In this document: positions 35,744 through 45,339 of the stretch, piece after piece | How positions within the stretch are numbered: position 1 is the first letter of the stretch | How the letters are laid out: every line of letters begins with the position of its first letter | Origin: Gracilibacillus halophilus YIM-C55.5 | Lineage (GTDB): Bacteria > Bacillota > Bacilli > Bacillales > Amphibacillaceae | Direction of reading: 5' to 3' | Assembly (NCBI RefSeq): GCF_000359605.1 | Contig: NZ_APML01000006.1 | Span: forward strand, 1 to 53,160 | Length of the DNA stretch: 53,160 nt | Program-made: the position numbers and the translations under genes | Notes under the pieces: generated by a model | Told to the model about the DNA's origin: nothing | The model's database searches: none | What the model saw: the letters and a program-made list of their open reading frames with translations, nothing else

Positions 35744-37115
35744 ATGCGTTTAGTCTTATTGTCGGGGGGATCTGGTAAGCGTTTGTGGCCATTGTCAAAT
35801 GATACAAGATCCAAACAATTCTTAAAATTGTTAAAAAGCGATGATGATAGCCTCGAATCGATGGCTCAAAGAGTTTGGCGGCAATTAAAGAAAAGCAACT
35901 TAGATCAAAATACAGTAATTTCAACTAGTCAAGCACAGTTAGAAATGATTAGAAGTCAATTAGGCGATGTACCAGTTATAACGGAGCAACTAGAGAGATA
36001 CATTTCCTGCTATTGCTTTAGCAAGTGTTTACCTATACTCGATTCAGCAAATTAGCTTAGATGAGACAGTTGTGATATTACCAGTAGATCCATATGTTGA
36101 AGATAGTTTTTTTGAAACAGTTAAAGAAATGGAAAAGGCGCTTAACCAGTCTAATTCAGAATTAGCGTTAATGGGAGTTAAGCCTACTTATCCATCTGAG
36201 AAATATGGATACATAGTACCAAAAAAAACTGAAAATAGTGATTTTCAGTTTGTCAATAATTTCAGAGAAAAACCCGACAAAGATACTGCTGAATATTTGA
36301 TAAAACAAAATGCACTATGGAATTGCGGTGTATTTGCTTTTAAGATGGGATACATTATTGATCTATTAGTGGATAAGGAATTACCCATAAAATATAATGA
36401 TTTAATAGAGCAATATGAGGATATGAAAAAAACTAGTTTTGACTATGAAGTTGTAGAGAAAACAGAAAACATAGCGGTTATACCTTACAACGGGTACTGG
36501 AAAGATTTAGGTACTTGGAATACATTAACTGAAGAAATGTCCAATGATATTATCGGAAATGGGAAAATGGAAGGAAGTATTAACTCTCATATTTTAAATG
36601 AAACAAATATTCCAATCACGTTATTAGGACTGGATAATACCGTGGTAGCTGCGAGCTCAACAGGGATATTAGTTTCTGATAAGGAATCTAGTCCTAAAAT
36701 AAAAGAATATATAGATGATACTTCAGAGCATTTGATGTATGCTGAAGAATTTTGGGGGTCATATTGGATACTAAATCATTCTAAATACGTAGAAGGGACA
36801 GAATCTTTAACTAAACAAATCAATTTAACATCAAAACATAATTTACCTTATAAAGTACATTATAATAAAAATAAAGTATGGACTATTGTTCGAGGTGAAG
36901 GAACAGTTGTTTTGGATACACATGTACAAGAAGCAAATGAAGGCGATGTTATTCAAATTTCTTTTGGGGTTAAACACGCCATAAGAGCTATTACTAATTT
37001 AGAAATAATTGAGGTACAGATAGGTACTGATTTATTAAAAATAGACCCTAGCGAATTGGCATATAACTGGGATGATATCACAGATATCACAAATGGTTTA
37101 AAAGTGTATGAGTAA
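35744..37115 (+). pseudogene. manC: Mannose-1-phosphate guanylyltransferase gene with a frameshift
   Basis: Read through, this is a ManC-type enzyme of about 457 residues: pyrophosphorylase signature LLSGGSGKRLWPLSNDTRSK at the start, FREKPD and NCGVFAFKMG in the middle, and a C-terminal cupin (VWTIVRGEGTVVLDTH, GVKHAIRAI). The frame breaks at the GAGAGA run at 35993-35998. The expected ERDTFPAIALAS motif is regained in the +1 frame, consistent with loss of one GA (or gain of one base). The first frame then stops at 36055. A short (GA)n tract could be slippage-prone, a sequencing error, or decay. The start follows GGAGGA. It would supply GDP-mannose. Confidence 0.85.
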
Positions 37116-37263
37116 ACTTACTATTTTGATTTCAATTTCAAAGATCAAATATAATATCGCACTATCCTAAATATTTTGAGTTAATTGAGAGAGGTTACGG
37201 TTTCGATTAAATGAATTGAACCATGCAAGGAATTAAATTTTAGTTAAAGGAGTTCTCATTACA

Positions 37264-38244
37264 ATGAAAAACATATTAATTACTGGAGCAGAGGGGTTTA
37301 TTGGAAGTCATTTAACCGAAGAGCTAGTAAAAAGAGGAAATAAGGTAAAGGGATTTGTATATTATAATTCATTCAATTCATGGGGATGGTTAGATACATT
37401 ACCTGAAGAAATTATGAAGGAGGTTGAAGTGTTTACAGGTGATATAAGAGACCCAAATGGAGTCAAAGAGGCAATGAAAGATATAGATGAAGTATATCAC
37501 CTTGCCGCTTTAATTGCTATACCATTTAGTTATCACTCACCAGATACTTATGTCGATACTAATATTAAAGGTACATTAAATGTACTTCAAGCTGGCCGTG
37601 AACTAGATGTATCGCGTTTGTTAATTACATCTACTTCTGAAGTGTATGGAACTGCACAATATGTTCCTATTGATGAACATCATCCATATCAAGGTCAATC
37701 CCCATACTCTGCAACTAAAATAGGCGCTGATCGTTTAGCTGAATCGTTCTACAGGAGTTTTGAAACTCCGTTAACAATTGTGCGTCCTTTTAATACATAT
37801 GGACCTCGTCAATCAGCAAGAGCTGTAATACCTACTATAATTACACAACTTTTGACTGGCAAAGAAGAAATAGAATTAGGGTCATTAACTCCTACTCGGG
37901 ATTTTAATTATGTGAAAGATACTGTAAATGGATTTATCGAAATTGCTAAATCAAATAAAACAGTAGGAGAAGAAATAAATATTGCGACTCAAAAAGAGAT
38001 TTCCATAGGCGAATTAGCAGAAGAACTTATTCGACAAATTAATCCAAAAGCTAAAATCGTAACGGATGATCAACGTCTACGTCCCGAAAAAAGTGAAGTC
38101 AATAGATTGTTAGGTTCAAATGATAAAATCACATCATTAACGAATTGGAAACCAAATTATACCTTTGAAGAGGGACTAACAGAAACAATTGAATTCTTTA
38201 GAAAGAATTTAGAGAAATATAAAACCGATATTTATAATATTTAA
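37264..38244 (+). CDS. legB: LegB-type nucleotide-sugar 4,6-dehydratase (SDR)
   Basis: 326 residues, ATG behind AAAGGAG. Extended SDR: NAD-binding LITGAEGFIGSHLTEEL, TSTSEVYGTA and YSATKIGADRL with the catalytic Tyr-x3-Lys, then RPFNTYGPRQSARAVIPTI. The partner genes (LegC-type aminotransferase, guanylyltransferase with CBS domains, NeuD, NeuB, NeuC, NeuA) make the legionaminic-acid pathway the best fit, where LegB dehydrates GDP- or UDP-GlcNAc. A 148-base gap before it holds no gene. The substrate nucleotide is inferred from the PtmE-like neighbour. Confidence 0.82.
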   Translation: MKNILITGAEGFIGSHLTEELVKRGNKVKGFVYYNSFNSWGWLDTLPEEIMKEVEVFTGDIRDPNGVKEAMKDIDEVYHLAALIAIPFSYHSPDTYVDTNIKGTLNVLQAGRELDVSRLLITSTSEVYGTAQYVPIDEHHPYQGQSPYSATKIGADRLAESFYRSFETPLTIVRPFNTYGPRQSARAVIPTIITQLLTGKEEIELGSLTPTRDFNYVKDTVNGFIEIAKSNKTVGEEINIATQKEISIGELAEELIRQINPKAKIVTDDQRLRPEKSEVNRLLGSNDKITSLTNWKPNYTFEEGLTETIEFFRKNLEKYKTDIYNI

Positions 38245-38260
38245 GTAAAAGAGGGGTTTT

Positions 38261-39418
38261 ATGACACAATCATTTATACCATTATCAGTTCCAACTTTAA
38301 ATGGTAATGAACTGACGTATGTGACCAAAGCAATTGAAGATGAATGGGTATCTACTGCGGGTCCGTATATAAAGGATTTTGAAAATGAAATTAAAGATTA
38401 TGTGAATACAGGTGGAGCAGTAGCAGTGCAAAATGGAACTTCAGGTATACATATTGCATTAAAATTATTAGGTGTTACTGAAGAGGATGAAGTAATAGCC
38501 CCTACTTTAACATTTATTGCAGCAATAAATCCTATTAGTTATTGTGGTGCATCACCAATATTTATGGATTGTGATGATTCATTAGGAATGGATGCTGACA
38601 AGCTAAGAAATTTTTTAGAAAATGAGTGTTTTGTGAAAAATGGGAAGATAATAAATAAAAAAACAAGTAAAGTAATTCGAGCTATTATAGTAGTGCATGT
38701 CTTTGGAAATATGGCAGACATGGAATCAATCATGGAATTAGCAGACGAGTATAAATTACCTGTGATTGAAGATGCAACAGAAGCAATTGGTACTTATTAT
38801 ACAAGTGGCTATTTAAAAGGAAAATATGCAGGTACTATTGGTACAATTGGAATTTACTCGTTTAATGGCAATAAAATAATGACAACTGGCGGCGGTGGAA
38901 TGATAGTTTCTAATAATAATGAATTATTAGAGAAGGCGAGATACTTAACGACTCAAGCCAAAAGTGATAATTTATTCTATAGACATGATGAAATAGGATA
39001 TAATTATCGCATGACCAACCTTCAAGCAGCCTTAGGTCTAGCTCAATTCGAGCAATTGGAAACATTCATAGACACGAAGAAAAGAAATTATCACTTGTAT
39101 AAAAGTGAGTTAGAGTCTATTGAAGGCTTATCACTAATAGATTTTAGAGATAATACTAGGCCAAATTATTGGTTCTATGGATTAAAGCTATCGGATGCAT
39201 ATCAATTAGGACGCAAAGAGTTGATTAAGAGACTGGCAGATCAAAATATACAAGCTAGACCAATTTGGGATTTAATACATGACCAATTACCATACAAAAA
39301 TATGCAATCTCATCAAATTGATAAAGCTTATCATTATTTGAGTAGTATTATTAATCTACCTTGTAGTTCTAACTTGACTTCTCAAGAAGTTAACCGAGTA
39401 CTAAATGTGTTAGGTTAA
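38261..39418 (+). CDS. legC: LegC-type PLP-dependent aminotransferase (DegT/DnrJ/EryC1)
   Basis: 385 residues, RBS GAGGGG, 16 bp after LegB. DegT family landmarks: FIPLSVPTLNGNELTYV, NGTSGIHIALKLLGV, DEVIAPTLTFIAAINPI, PVIEDATEAIG and the PLP-lysine region YSFNGNKIMTTGGGGM. It would aminate the 4-keto-sugar made by LegB, on the route to 2,4-diacetamido-2,4,6-trideoxyhexose and legionaminic acid. Placement directly after LegB supports the assignment over other aminotransferases of this family. Confidence 0.87.
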   Translation: MTQSFIPLSVPTLNGNELTYVTKAIEDEWVSTAGPYIKDFENEIKDYVNTGGAVAVQNGTSGIHIALKLLGVTEEDEVIAPTLTFIAAINPISYCGASPIFMDCDDSLGMDADKLRNFLENECFVKNGKIINKKTSKVIRAIIVVHVFGNMADMESIMELADEYKLPVIEDATEAIGTYYTSGYLKGKYAGTIGTIGIYSFNGNKIMTTGGGGMIVSNNNELLEKARYLTTQAKSDNLFYRHDEIGYNYRMTNLQAALGLAQFEQLETFIDTKKRNYHLYKSELESIEGLSLIDFRDNTRPNYWFYGLKLSDAYQLGRKELIKRLADQNIQARPIWDLIHDQLPYKNMQSHQIDKAYHYLSSIINLPCSSNLTSQEVNRVLNVLG

Positions 39419-39440
39419 ATAATAAATGAGGAGGATATAT

Positions 39441-40487
39441 GTGGAAGTAAAACAGTTTATGATAGATGAAGAGAATACTTTAGTAGAAGCTATGTCCCAA
39501 TTAGATAAAGTGGCAAAAAAAGTGTTATTTGTCAGTCGAAATGGAGCATTGGTTGCAGCTATTACAGATGGTGATATCAGGAGGTGGATTTTAAATAAAG
39601 GTGATTTGGATGCTACTGTTCAAAACATCGCTAATTATGAACCCAAGTATTTATTCGAACAGTATAAACATCTTGCAAAGAAAAAAATGAAGGAATTCTC
39701 TATAGAGGCAATTCCAATTGTTACTGAAGAAAAACATTTAGTCTCTGTAATTACATGGACAGATGAAATTGCAAATAAACCAAAAATTGATACGCCTGTT
39801 GTAATGATGGCAGGAGGATTTGGTACAAGGCTTTATCCATATACTAGAATACTACCTAAACCTTTAATTCCAATTGGAGATGTTCCGATTGCCGAGCATA
39901 TCATTAATCGCTTTAACAAGGCGGGAGTCAGTGAATTTCATTTAATAGTAAATCATAAAAAAAATATGATTAAATCTTACTTTAATGAAATTGATAAGAA
40001 CTATCATATTAGTTATGCAGATGAAGAACAGCCGCTTGGCACTGGAGGTGGATTAAGTTTATTGAAAGGGAAGGTAAATACAACCTTTTTCCTTACAAAT
40101 TGTGATATCTTAATTGAAGAAGAGTATCATAAAATATATGATTTTCATAAAGAGAAAGGAAATTTAATAACCATGGTTTGTTCTTTAAAAAATGTTTCCA
40201 TTCCATATGGGGTGGTTGAAGTAGGTGACGATGGAGAAATTGAAGCCATGAAGGAAAAACCAGAATTCTCTTTTTTTACTAATACTGGCATGTATGTAGT
40301 AGAACCTATTATTATTGAAGAACTAACTGAAAATACTTCTATTGGCTTTCCTGATATTATTAAGAAATATCAAGAAAAAGGTGAGAAAGTAGGGGTTTAT
40401 CCAATAAGTGAGCATTCTTGGATGGATATGGGTCAGCATAATGAATTAGAAAAAATGAGAAAGAGACTTGAAGACAATGAATCGTAA
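39441..40487 (+). CDS. Sugar-1-phosphate nucleotidyltransferase with N-terminal CBS domains (PtmE-like)
   Basis: 348 residues from GTG 39441, 6 bases after GAGGAGG. Residues 1-110 are a pair of CBS motifs (AAITDGDIRRWILNKGDLDA, VSVITWTDE); the NTP-transferase domain begins near 117 with PVVMMAGGFGTRLYPYTRIL. CBS plus nucleotidyltransferase is the architecture of PtmE, the glucosamine-1-phosphate guanylyltransferase of Campylobacter legionaminic-acid synthesis. Its place between LegC and NeuD fits that role. Guanylyl versus uridylyl specificity is not visible. Overlaps the next gene by 11 bp. Confidence 0.82.
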   Translation: MEVKQFMIDEENTLVEAMSQLDKVAKKVLFVSRNGALVAAITDGDIRRWILNKGDLDATVQNIANYEPKYLFEQYKHLAKKKMKEFSIEAIPIVTEEKHLVSVITWTDEIANKPKIDTPVVMMAGGFGTRLYPYTRILPKPLIPIGDVPIAEHIINRFNKAGVSEFHLIVNHKKNMIKSYFNEIDKNYHISYADEEQPLGTGGGLSLLKGKVNTTFFLTNCDILIEEEYHKIYDFHKEKGNLITMVCSLKNVSIPYGVVEVGDDGEIEAMKEKPEFSFFTNTGMYVVEPIIIEELTENTSIGFPDIIKKYQEKGEKVGVYPISEHSWMDMGQHNELEKMRKRLEDNES

Positions 40488-41120
40488 GTTATTGTTAGTT
40501 GGAGGAGGAGGACATTGTAAATCCATTCTTGATACGTTATATAGAATAGGTGAATATCAAGATATAGCGATTATTGATAAGAAAGAAAATATTGGAAAAA
40601 ATATACTTGAAACACCAATAATAGGTACTGATGATGATTTAAAGAATTTATATATTGAAGGATATAAAGAGGCATTTATTTCTATCGGTACAATAACTAA
40701 TTTTAATACGAAAATTAAATTAGTTAACCATTTACATAAAATAGGTTTTTATTTGCCTAATATTATAGATCCTACAGCCATTATAAGTAATTATTGTGAG
40801 ATAGGAAAAGGAATATTTGTAGGGAAATCTGCTATTGTAAATGCAAACACAAAATTAGAGGATTTTTCAATTATTAACTCTCAAGCAATTTGTGAGCACG
40901 ATGTAACCATTGAAAAATATACACATATTGCTCCAGGGTCAGTGATATTAGCAATGCCATAATTGGTAAAAGGATACATGTAGGAGCAGGGTCAATTATA
41001 CAGCAAGGTATTACAATAGGATCAGATACAGTGATTGGTATGGGAAGTAATGTGATTAGTAATATAAACTCAAATTCACTTGCTTACGGTAATCCATGTA
41101 AGGTGGTAGATTATATATGA
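40477..41120 (+). pseudogene. neuD: NeuD/PglD-type acetyltransferase gene with a frameshift
   Basis: Starts ATG 40477 (RKLLLVGGGGHCKSILDTLY) within the end of the guanylyltransferase gene. In frame it runs to 40962, ending VILAMP-stop. One base short near 40951-40955, the other frame continues with NAIIGKRIHVGAGSIIQQGI and GSNVISNINSNSLAYGNP to a TGA at 41118-41120 that overlaps the neuB ATG (ATGA). Restored length is about 214 residues, normal for NeuD. The N-terminal nucleotide-binding part and left-handed beta-helix hexapeptide repeats (NYCEIGKGIFVG) are clear. It would acetylate the amino sugar. The ORF as given lacks the last helix turns. Confidence 0.85.
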
Positions 41121-42112
41121 GCGTATTTATAATAGCAGAAGCAGGAGTGAATCATAACGGTTCATTAGAGTTGGCAAAAAAATTAGTTGATGCAGCTTGC
41201 TATGCGGGAGCAGATTGCATCAAATTTCAAACATTTATAGCGAAGAACACAGTTGCCAAGGAAGCGAAAAAAGCTTCATATCAAGAACAAAGTGACAATC
41301 TAGACGAATCACAATTAGAAATGCTACAGAAACTGGAGTTATCTTTTGATGAATTTAAGAATTTAAAACTTTATTGTGATAAAAAGAATATTACTTTCTT
41401 ATCAACGGGCTTTGACATAGAAAGCTTACATTTCCTAAATGATTTAGAAATGCCATTATGGAAGATTCCTTCCGGTGAAATTACAAATTACCCATATTTA
41501 GTACAAATAGCGAATTTTAATAAACCTATCATTCTATCAACAGGAATGGCTACACAAAAGGAAGTTGAAGATGCAGTTAATGTACTAAAAGAGAATAAGG
41601 TAAATAAATTAACAATTTTGCATTGTACAACTGAATATCCAACACCAATGAATGAAGTGAATTTATTAGCAATGAGAGATTTGAAAAATAATTTTAATTT
41701 AGAAGTCGGATATTCTGATCATACAATGGGTATTGAAGTACCAACTGCAGCAGTTGCACTAGGAGCTTCAGTAATAGAAAAACATTTTACTTTGGATCGT
41801 TTAATGGAGGGGCCAGACCATAAGGCTAGTTTAGAACCAAAAGAATTAAGGAAAATGGTTCAAAACATTAGAAATATCGAAAAGGCTTTAGGTACAGGCG
41901 TTAAAGAACCCACATTATCAGAACTAAGTAATAAAGAGGTTGCACGAAAGAGTATTGTAGCCAAAACAGAAATTTTAGAGGGAGAACTTTTTACTGAAGA
42001 TAATATTACGGTTAAAAGGCCAGGCTATGGAATTTCGCCTATGAAATGGAAAGAAGTCATAGGCAAGGTTTCTAAAAAAAATTTTAAAGAAGATGAGTTG
42101 ATTGAGATATGA
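41117..42112 (+). CDS. neuB: Nonulosonic acid synthase (NeuB/LegI family)
   Basis: 331 residues, start coupled (ATGA) to the end of NeuD. NeuB TIM-barrel signatures: IIAEAGVNHNGSLELAKKLV, ADCIKFQTF, WKIPSGEITNYPYL, STGMAT, LHCTTEYPTP, GYSDHTMGIEVPTAAVALGA and EKHFTLDR. A C-terminal SAF domain follows (from about 275, RKSIVAKTEILEGELF). It condenses an N-acylated hexosamine with phosphoenolpyruvate. Whether the product is sialic or legionaminic acid depends on the upstream sugar; LegB and LegC favour legionaminic. Confidence 0.95.
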   Translation: MSVFIIAEAGVNHNGSLELAKKLVDAACYAGADCIKFQTFIAKNTVAKEAKKASYQEQSDNLDESQLEMLQKLELSFDEFKNLKLYCDKKNITFLSTGFDIESLHFLNDLEMPLWKIPSGEITNYPYLVQIANFNKPIILSTGMATQKEVEDAVNVLKENKVNKLTILHCTTEYPTPMNEVNLLAMRDLKNNFNLEVGYSDHTMGIEVPTAAVALGASVIEKHFTLDRLMEGPDHKASLEPKELRKMVQNIRNIEKALGTGVKEPTLSELSNKEVARKSIVAKTEILEGELFTEDNITVKRPGYGISPMKWKEVIGKVSKKNFKEDELIEI

Positions 42113-43284
42113 TGAATATTGCTGTATTAACAGCTACTAGAGCGGAATATGGATTATTAAAGCCATTATTAACTAAAATTAATGATGACGAGGATTTTCA
42201 TCTTAATCTAATCGTAACCGGAGCTCACCTCTCTCCTGAATTCGGTCTTACATATAAAGAAATAGAAGAAGATGGATTTATTATAGATAAAAAAATTGAA
42301 ATGTTAATTAGTGCTGATTCATCCGCCTCTATATCAAAATCTATGGGGTTAGCTTTAATGGGGTTTGCAGATTATTTTGCAGATAATAAACTTGATTTAT
42401 TGATTGTATTGGGAGATAGATATGAAACTCTAGCTGTTGCATTAGCAGCAATGAACCAAAAAATTCCCATTGCACATCTATATGGTGGGGAAACTACCGA
42501 AGGTGCAGTAGATGAGTCAATCAGACATGCTTTAACAAAATTAAGTTATTTTCATTTTACAAGTACTGAAGAATATAAAAAACGTGTAATTCAGTTAGGA
42601 GAGAGCCCAGCAAGGGTTAATGTAGTGGGTGGCCTTGGTGTTGAGAATATAAAGAGTCAATCTTTATTACCTAAAGGAGAATTTGCAAAATACGTCAATA
42701 TAGAAGAAGGTAAACCATATGCTATGGTAACATTTCACCCTGTTACATTAGACGATAGTGAGAATGCAGGATATCAAGTTGATGAAATGTTAAAAGCAAT
42801 AAATGAATTTCCAAATATTAATTTTTTAATAACAAAAGCAAATGCAGATGCTAATGGCCGAATTATCAATCAAAAAATAGATGAGTATGTGTCTTTAAAT
42901 GAACATGCTAGAGCATTTACTTCATTAGGGATGAAAAGATATTTATCAGGTTTAAAATACGCTGCCTTTGTATTAGGGAATTCGTCAAGTGGTATTTTGG
43001 AGGCACCAAGTTTTGGGATTCCTACTGTTAATATAGGTGATAGACAAAAAGGTCGAATTCAATCGGACAGTGTTATTAATTGTGAACCATTAAAAGTCAG
43101 TATAGTGGCTGCAATAGAAAAGGCAATGAATGTTGAATATAGAAAAAGAGCGAAACAAACGATAAATCCATACGGTAAGGGAAATGCATCCGAAAAGATT
43201 ATTAAGTTTTTAAAGTCAAATAAGAATTTTAAAAATATAAATCTAAAAAAGAATTTTTATGATCTAGGTGAAGTACATGAATAG
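42109..43284 (+). CDS. neuC: Hydrolysing nucleotide-sugar 2-epimerase (NeuC/LegG type)
   Basis: 391 residues. ATGA overlap with neuB. Epimerase_2 features: AVLTATRAEYGLLKPLL, VLGDRYETLAVALAAM, HLYGGETTEGAVDESIRHAL, YAMVTFHPVTLDD, FVLGNSSSGILEAPSFGIP. It removes the nucleotide while inverting C2, giving the free 2-epimer used by NeuB. In the legionaminic route it would act on diacetamidobacillosamine (LegG); the sequence alone does not separate the two. Confidence 0.93.
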   Translation: MMNIAVLTATRAEYGLLKPLLTKINDDEDFHLNLIVTGAHLSPEFGLTYKEIEEDGFIIDKKIEMLISADSSASISKSMGLALMGFADYFADNKLDLLIVLGDRYETLAVALAAMNQKIPIAHLYGGETTEGAVDESIRHALTKLSYFHFTSTEEYKKRVIQLGESPARVNVVGGLGVENIKSQSLLPKGEFAKYVNIEEGKPYAMVTFHPVTLDDSENAGYQVDEMLKAINEFPNINFLITKANADANGRIINQKIDEYVSLNEHARAFTSLGMKRYLSGLKYAAFVLGNSSSGILEAPSFGIPTVNIGDRQKGRIQSDSVINCEPLKVSIVAAIEKAMNVEYRKRAKQTINPYGKGNASEKIIKFLKSNKNFKNINLKKNFYDLGEVHE

Positions 43285-43987
43285 AATTGCTATAATTCCA
43301 GCAAGAAGTGGATCAAAAGGATTACCGGGGAAAAATATAAAAAAATTAAATGGGAAACCACTGATAGCATATACGATTGAAGCAGCGAAGAATTCTAATG
43401 AATTTGATGAAATAATTGTTTCAACAGATTCACAAGAGTATGCAAACATATCAAAATCATTTGGTGCAAATGTGCCTTTTCTAAGAGATAATTCTTTAGC
43501 AACAGACAAATCCCCTACATGGGATGCAGTGAAAGAGGTTTTAACCTGGTTTCAAGAAAAACGAAATATTAACTTTTCGACAGTTTGTGTTTTACAACCA
43601 ACCTCACCTTTAAGAGATAGTCATGATATAATTAAAGCGTTTAGTGTATTTAAAGTAAAGCAAGCAAAATCTGTAGTGTCTGTCTCTGAAGTTGATTATA
43701 ATCCTAATTTAACGAACATATTACCTGATAATCATTCTTTGAATGGATTTATATCAACAGATAATGAGAAAAAAAGAAGGCAAGAATTAGAAGAATATTA
43801 CAGGTTAAATGGAGCAATTTATATCAGAAGAGCAGAAGAAATATTGAAAGATGATCCTATTTATACTGAAGAGACTTATGCCTATATTATGTCTAAAGAA
43901 AATTCTATTGATATTGATGATTATATAGACTTTTTATTCGCAGAGGTAGTTATGAAGTACAAAGAAGGTAGCAATTGTGATAAATAA
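43277..43987 (+). CDS. neuA: CMP-nonulosonate cytidylyltransferase (NeuA/LegF type)
   Basis: 236 residues from ATG 43277, which follows AGGTGA and overlaps neuC; an in-frame GTG 9 bases earlier lies on that site. Cytidylyltransferase signature AIIPARSGSKGLPGKNIKKL, then NGKPLIAYTIEAAK, LQPTSPLRDSHDI and RLNGAIYIRRAEEIL. It activates the sugar acid with CTP for the transferase. No extra esterase domain, so it is the short form. Confidence 0.94.
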   Translation: MNRIAIIPARSGSKGLPGKNIKKLNGKPLIAYTIEAAKNSNEFDEIIVSTDSQEYANISKSFGANVPFLRDNSLATDKSPTWDAVKEVLTWFQEKRNINFSTVCVLQPTSPLRDSHDIIKAFSVFKVKQAKSVVSVSEVDYNPNLTNILPDNHSLNGFISTDNEKKRRQELEEYYRLNGAIYIRRAEEILKDDPIYTEETYAYIMSKENSIDIDDYIDFLFAEVVMKYKEGSNCDK

Positions 43988-45212
43988 AGTAAGGCAAAAT
44001 AAATTTTTAAAAAATTCTATATTATATACCATAGGTGGAATGATGACTCCATTTATCGGGTTTATTATGTTGCCGGTTTATACTAATTATTTACCTCCAT
44101 CTGAGTATGGTATAATGACGACAATTCAAACCTTAGTAGGCATGCTCCAAATACTCCTATTATTGTCTTTAAATGGAGCCGTGACTAGATTTTATTATGA
44201 CTATTTGGATAATAAAAAAGAACAAAAAAAATATTTAGGGAGTATATTCATATTTGTCTTTGCATTTTCAACTATTATGGGGATACTAATGATTATTCTT
44301 CATGAACAAATAGGTAATATAATATTTTTAAATATACCTATTACCCCTTATTATTTTTATTTTATAGGATTGTCATGGCTAAATGCTTTATTGGCTTTAA
44401 CTTTGTCCCTATTCCGTGCTCAAGAGCGGGCTGGTTTATTTGTAAGTATTAACATAATAAAAGCAATATTAATTATGCTATTGACTATGTATTTTATTAT
44501 AATAATGGGATTTGGTGCAGAAAGTGCTTTATTGTCACAATTTATTGTGCTTTTCATAATAGTAATAGTTGTAATGTTATATTGTGTTAAATTTATTTCA
44601 TTTAACATAAATTTAGGTTATATTAAATCCAGTTTGATCTTCAGTTTACCATTATTGCCACATGTTGCAAGTGGCTGGATTATATCCTCATCAGATCGAA
44701 TAATATTGGAAAAATTTGTGACATTGGATCAATTAGGAATCTATTCATTAGCTGTACAAATATCAATGGTATTATCATTATTCTATACTAGTGTCAATAA
44801 CGCCTTTGTACCTAGGTATACTAGATTGCGTCAAGAGAATAGGCAAATGCAATCACAACAATTATTGAAAATTTTCTTTTACGTTGTAATTATATTTGGT
44901 GTTATCTCCATACCAATTTCAATGTTTGGTACTAAAATACTGAGTGATGAATCCTACAACGGAGCAATATGGCTAATTCCATTTTTGATTGTAGGTCACA
45001 TATTAAAAGGTATTTATTATGTACCGGTTGCCAAGCTGTTTTACAGTAAGGATACTAAAGCTATAGCGACTAGCAGTACGCTGGCAGCAATTTCAAATGT
45101 AGGAATAAATTTCGCGCTAATCCCCTTTATTGGAATTAACGGGGCGATTGTTTCTACTATATTTGCTGAAGTTTTTCGCACATTACTTATATATAGAGCA
45201 AGTGAAAAGTAA
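43977..45212 (+). CDS. Wzx-type flippase (polysaccharide biosynthesis transporter)
   Basis: 411 residues, GTG start overlapping neuA by 11 bp. MATE/PST-type membrane protein with about twelve hydrophobic segments. The opening FLKNSILYTIGGMMTPFIGF, the PPSEYGIMTTIQTL loop and SLPLLPHVASGWIISSSDRI are typical of Wzx. It moves the lipid-linked repeat unit across the membrane for Wzy. Last intact gene of the nonulosonate operon before the insertion-sequence debris. Confidence 0.9.
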   Translation: MINKVRQNKFLKNSILYTIGGMMTPFIGFIMLPVYTNYLPPSEYGIMTTIQTLVGMLQILLLLSLNGAVTRFYYDYLDNKKEQKKYLGSIFIFVFAFSTIMGILMIILHEQIGNIIFLNIPITPYYFYFIGLSWLNALLALTLSLFRAQERAGLFVSINIIKAILIMLLTMYFIIIMGFGAESALLSQFIVLFIIVIVVMLYCVKFISFNINLGYIKSSLIFSLPLLPHVASGWIISSSDRIILEKFVTLDQLGIYSLAVQISMVLSLFYTSVNNAFVPRYTRLRQENRQMQSQQLLKIFFYVVIIFGVISIPISMFGTKILSDESYNGAIWLIPFLIVGHILKGIYYVPVAKLFYSKDTKAIATSSTLAAISNVGINFALIPFIGINGAIVSTIFAEVFRTLLIYRASEK

Positions 45213-45248
45213 ATAGATCAATGTAAAGTATTGAAAAAGACAATGTGT

Positions 45249-45312
45249 CAACAACGGTTTGAATTTCCCTATTTTCAACGGAATGAAATTCCCCAAAAAT
45301 AACGGATAATCA
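45249..45312. mobile_element. Possible terminal fragment of an IS21-like element
   Basis: Two related ~21-bp units, AATTTCCCTATTTTCAACGG (from 45262) and AAATTCCCCAAAAATAACGG (from 45286), stand in tandem, as multiple terminal repeats do at IS21-type ends. No transposase accompanies them. Confidence 0.4.
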
Positions 45313-45339
45313 TTTTATACTTTAATACTTAGGAGTGAT

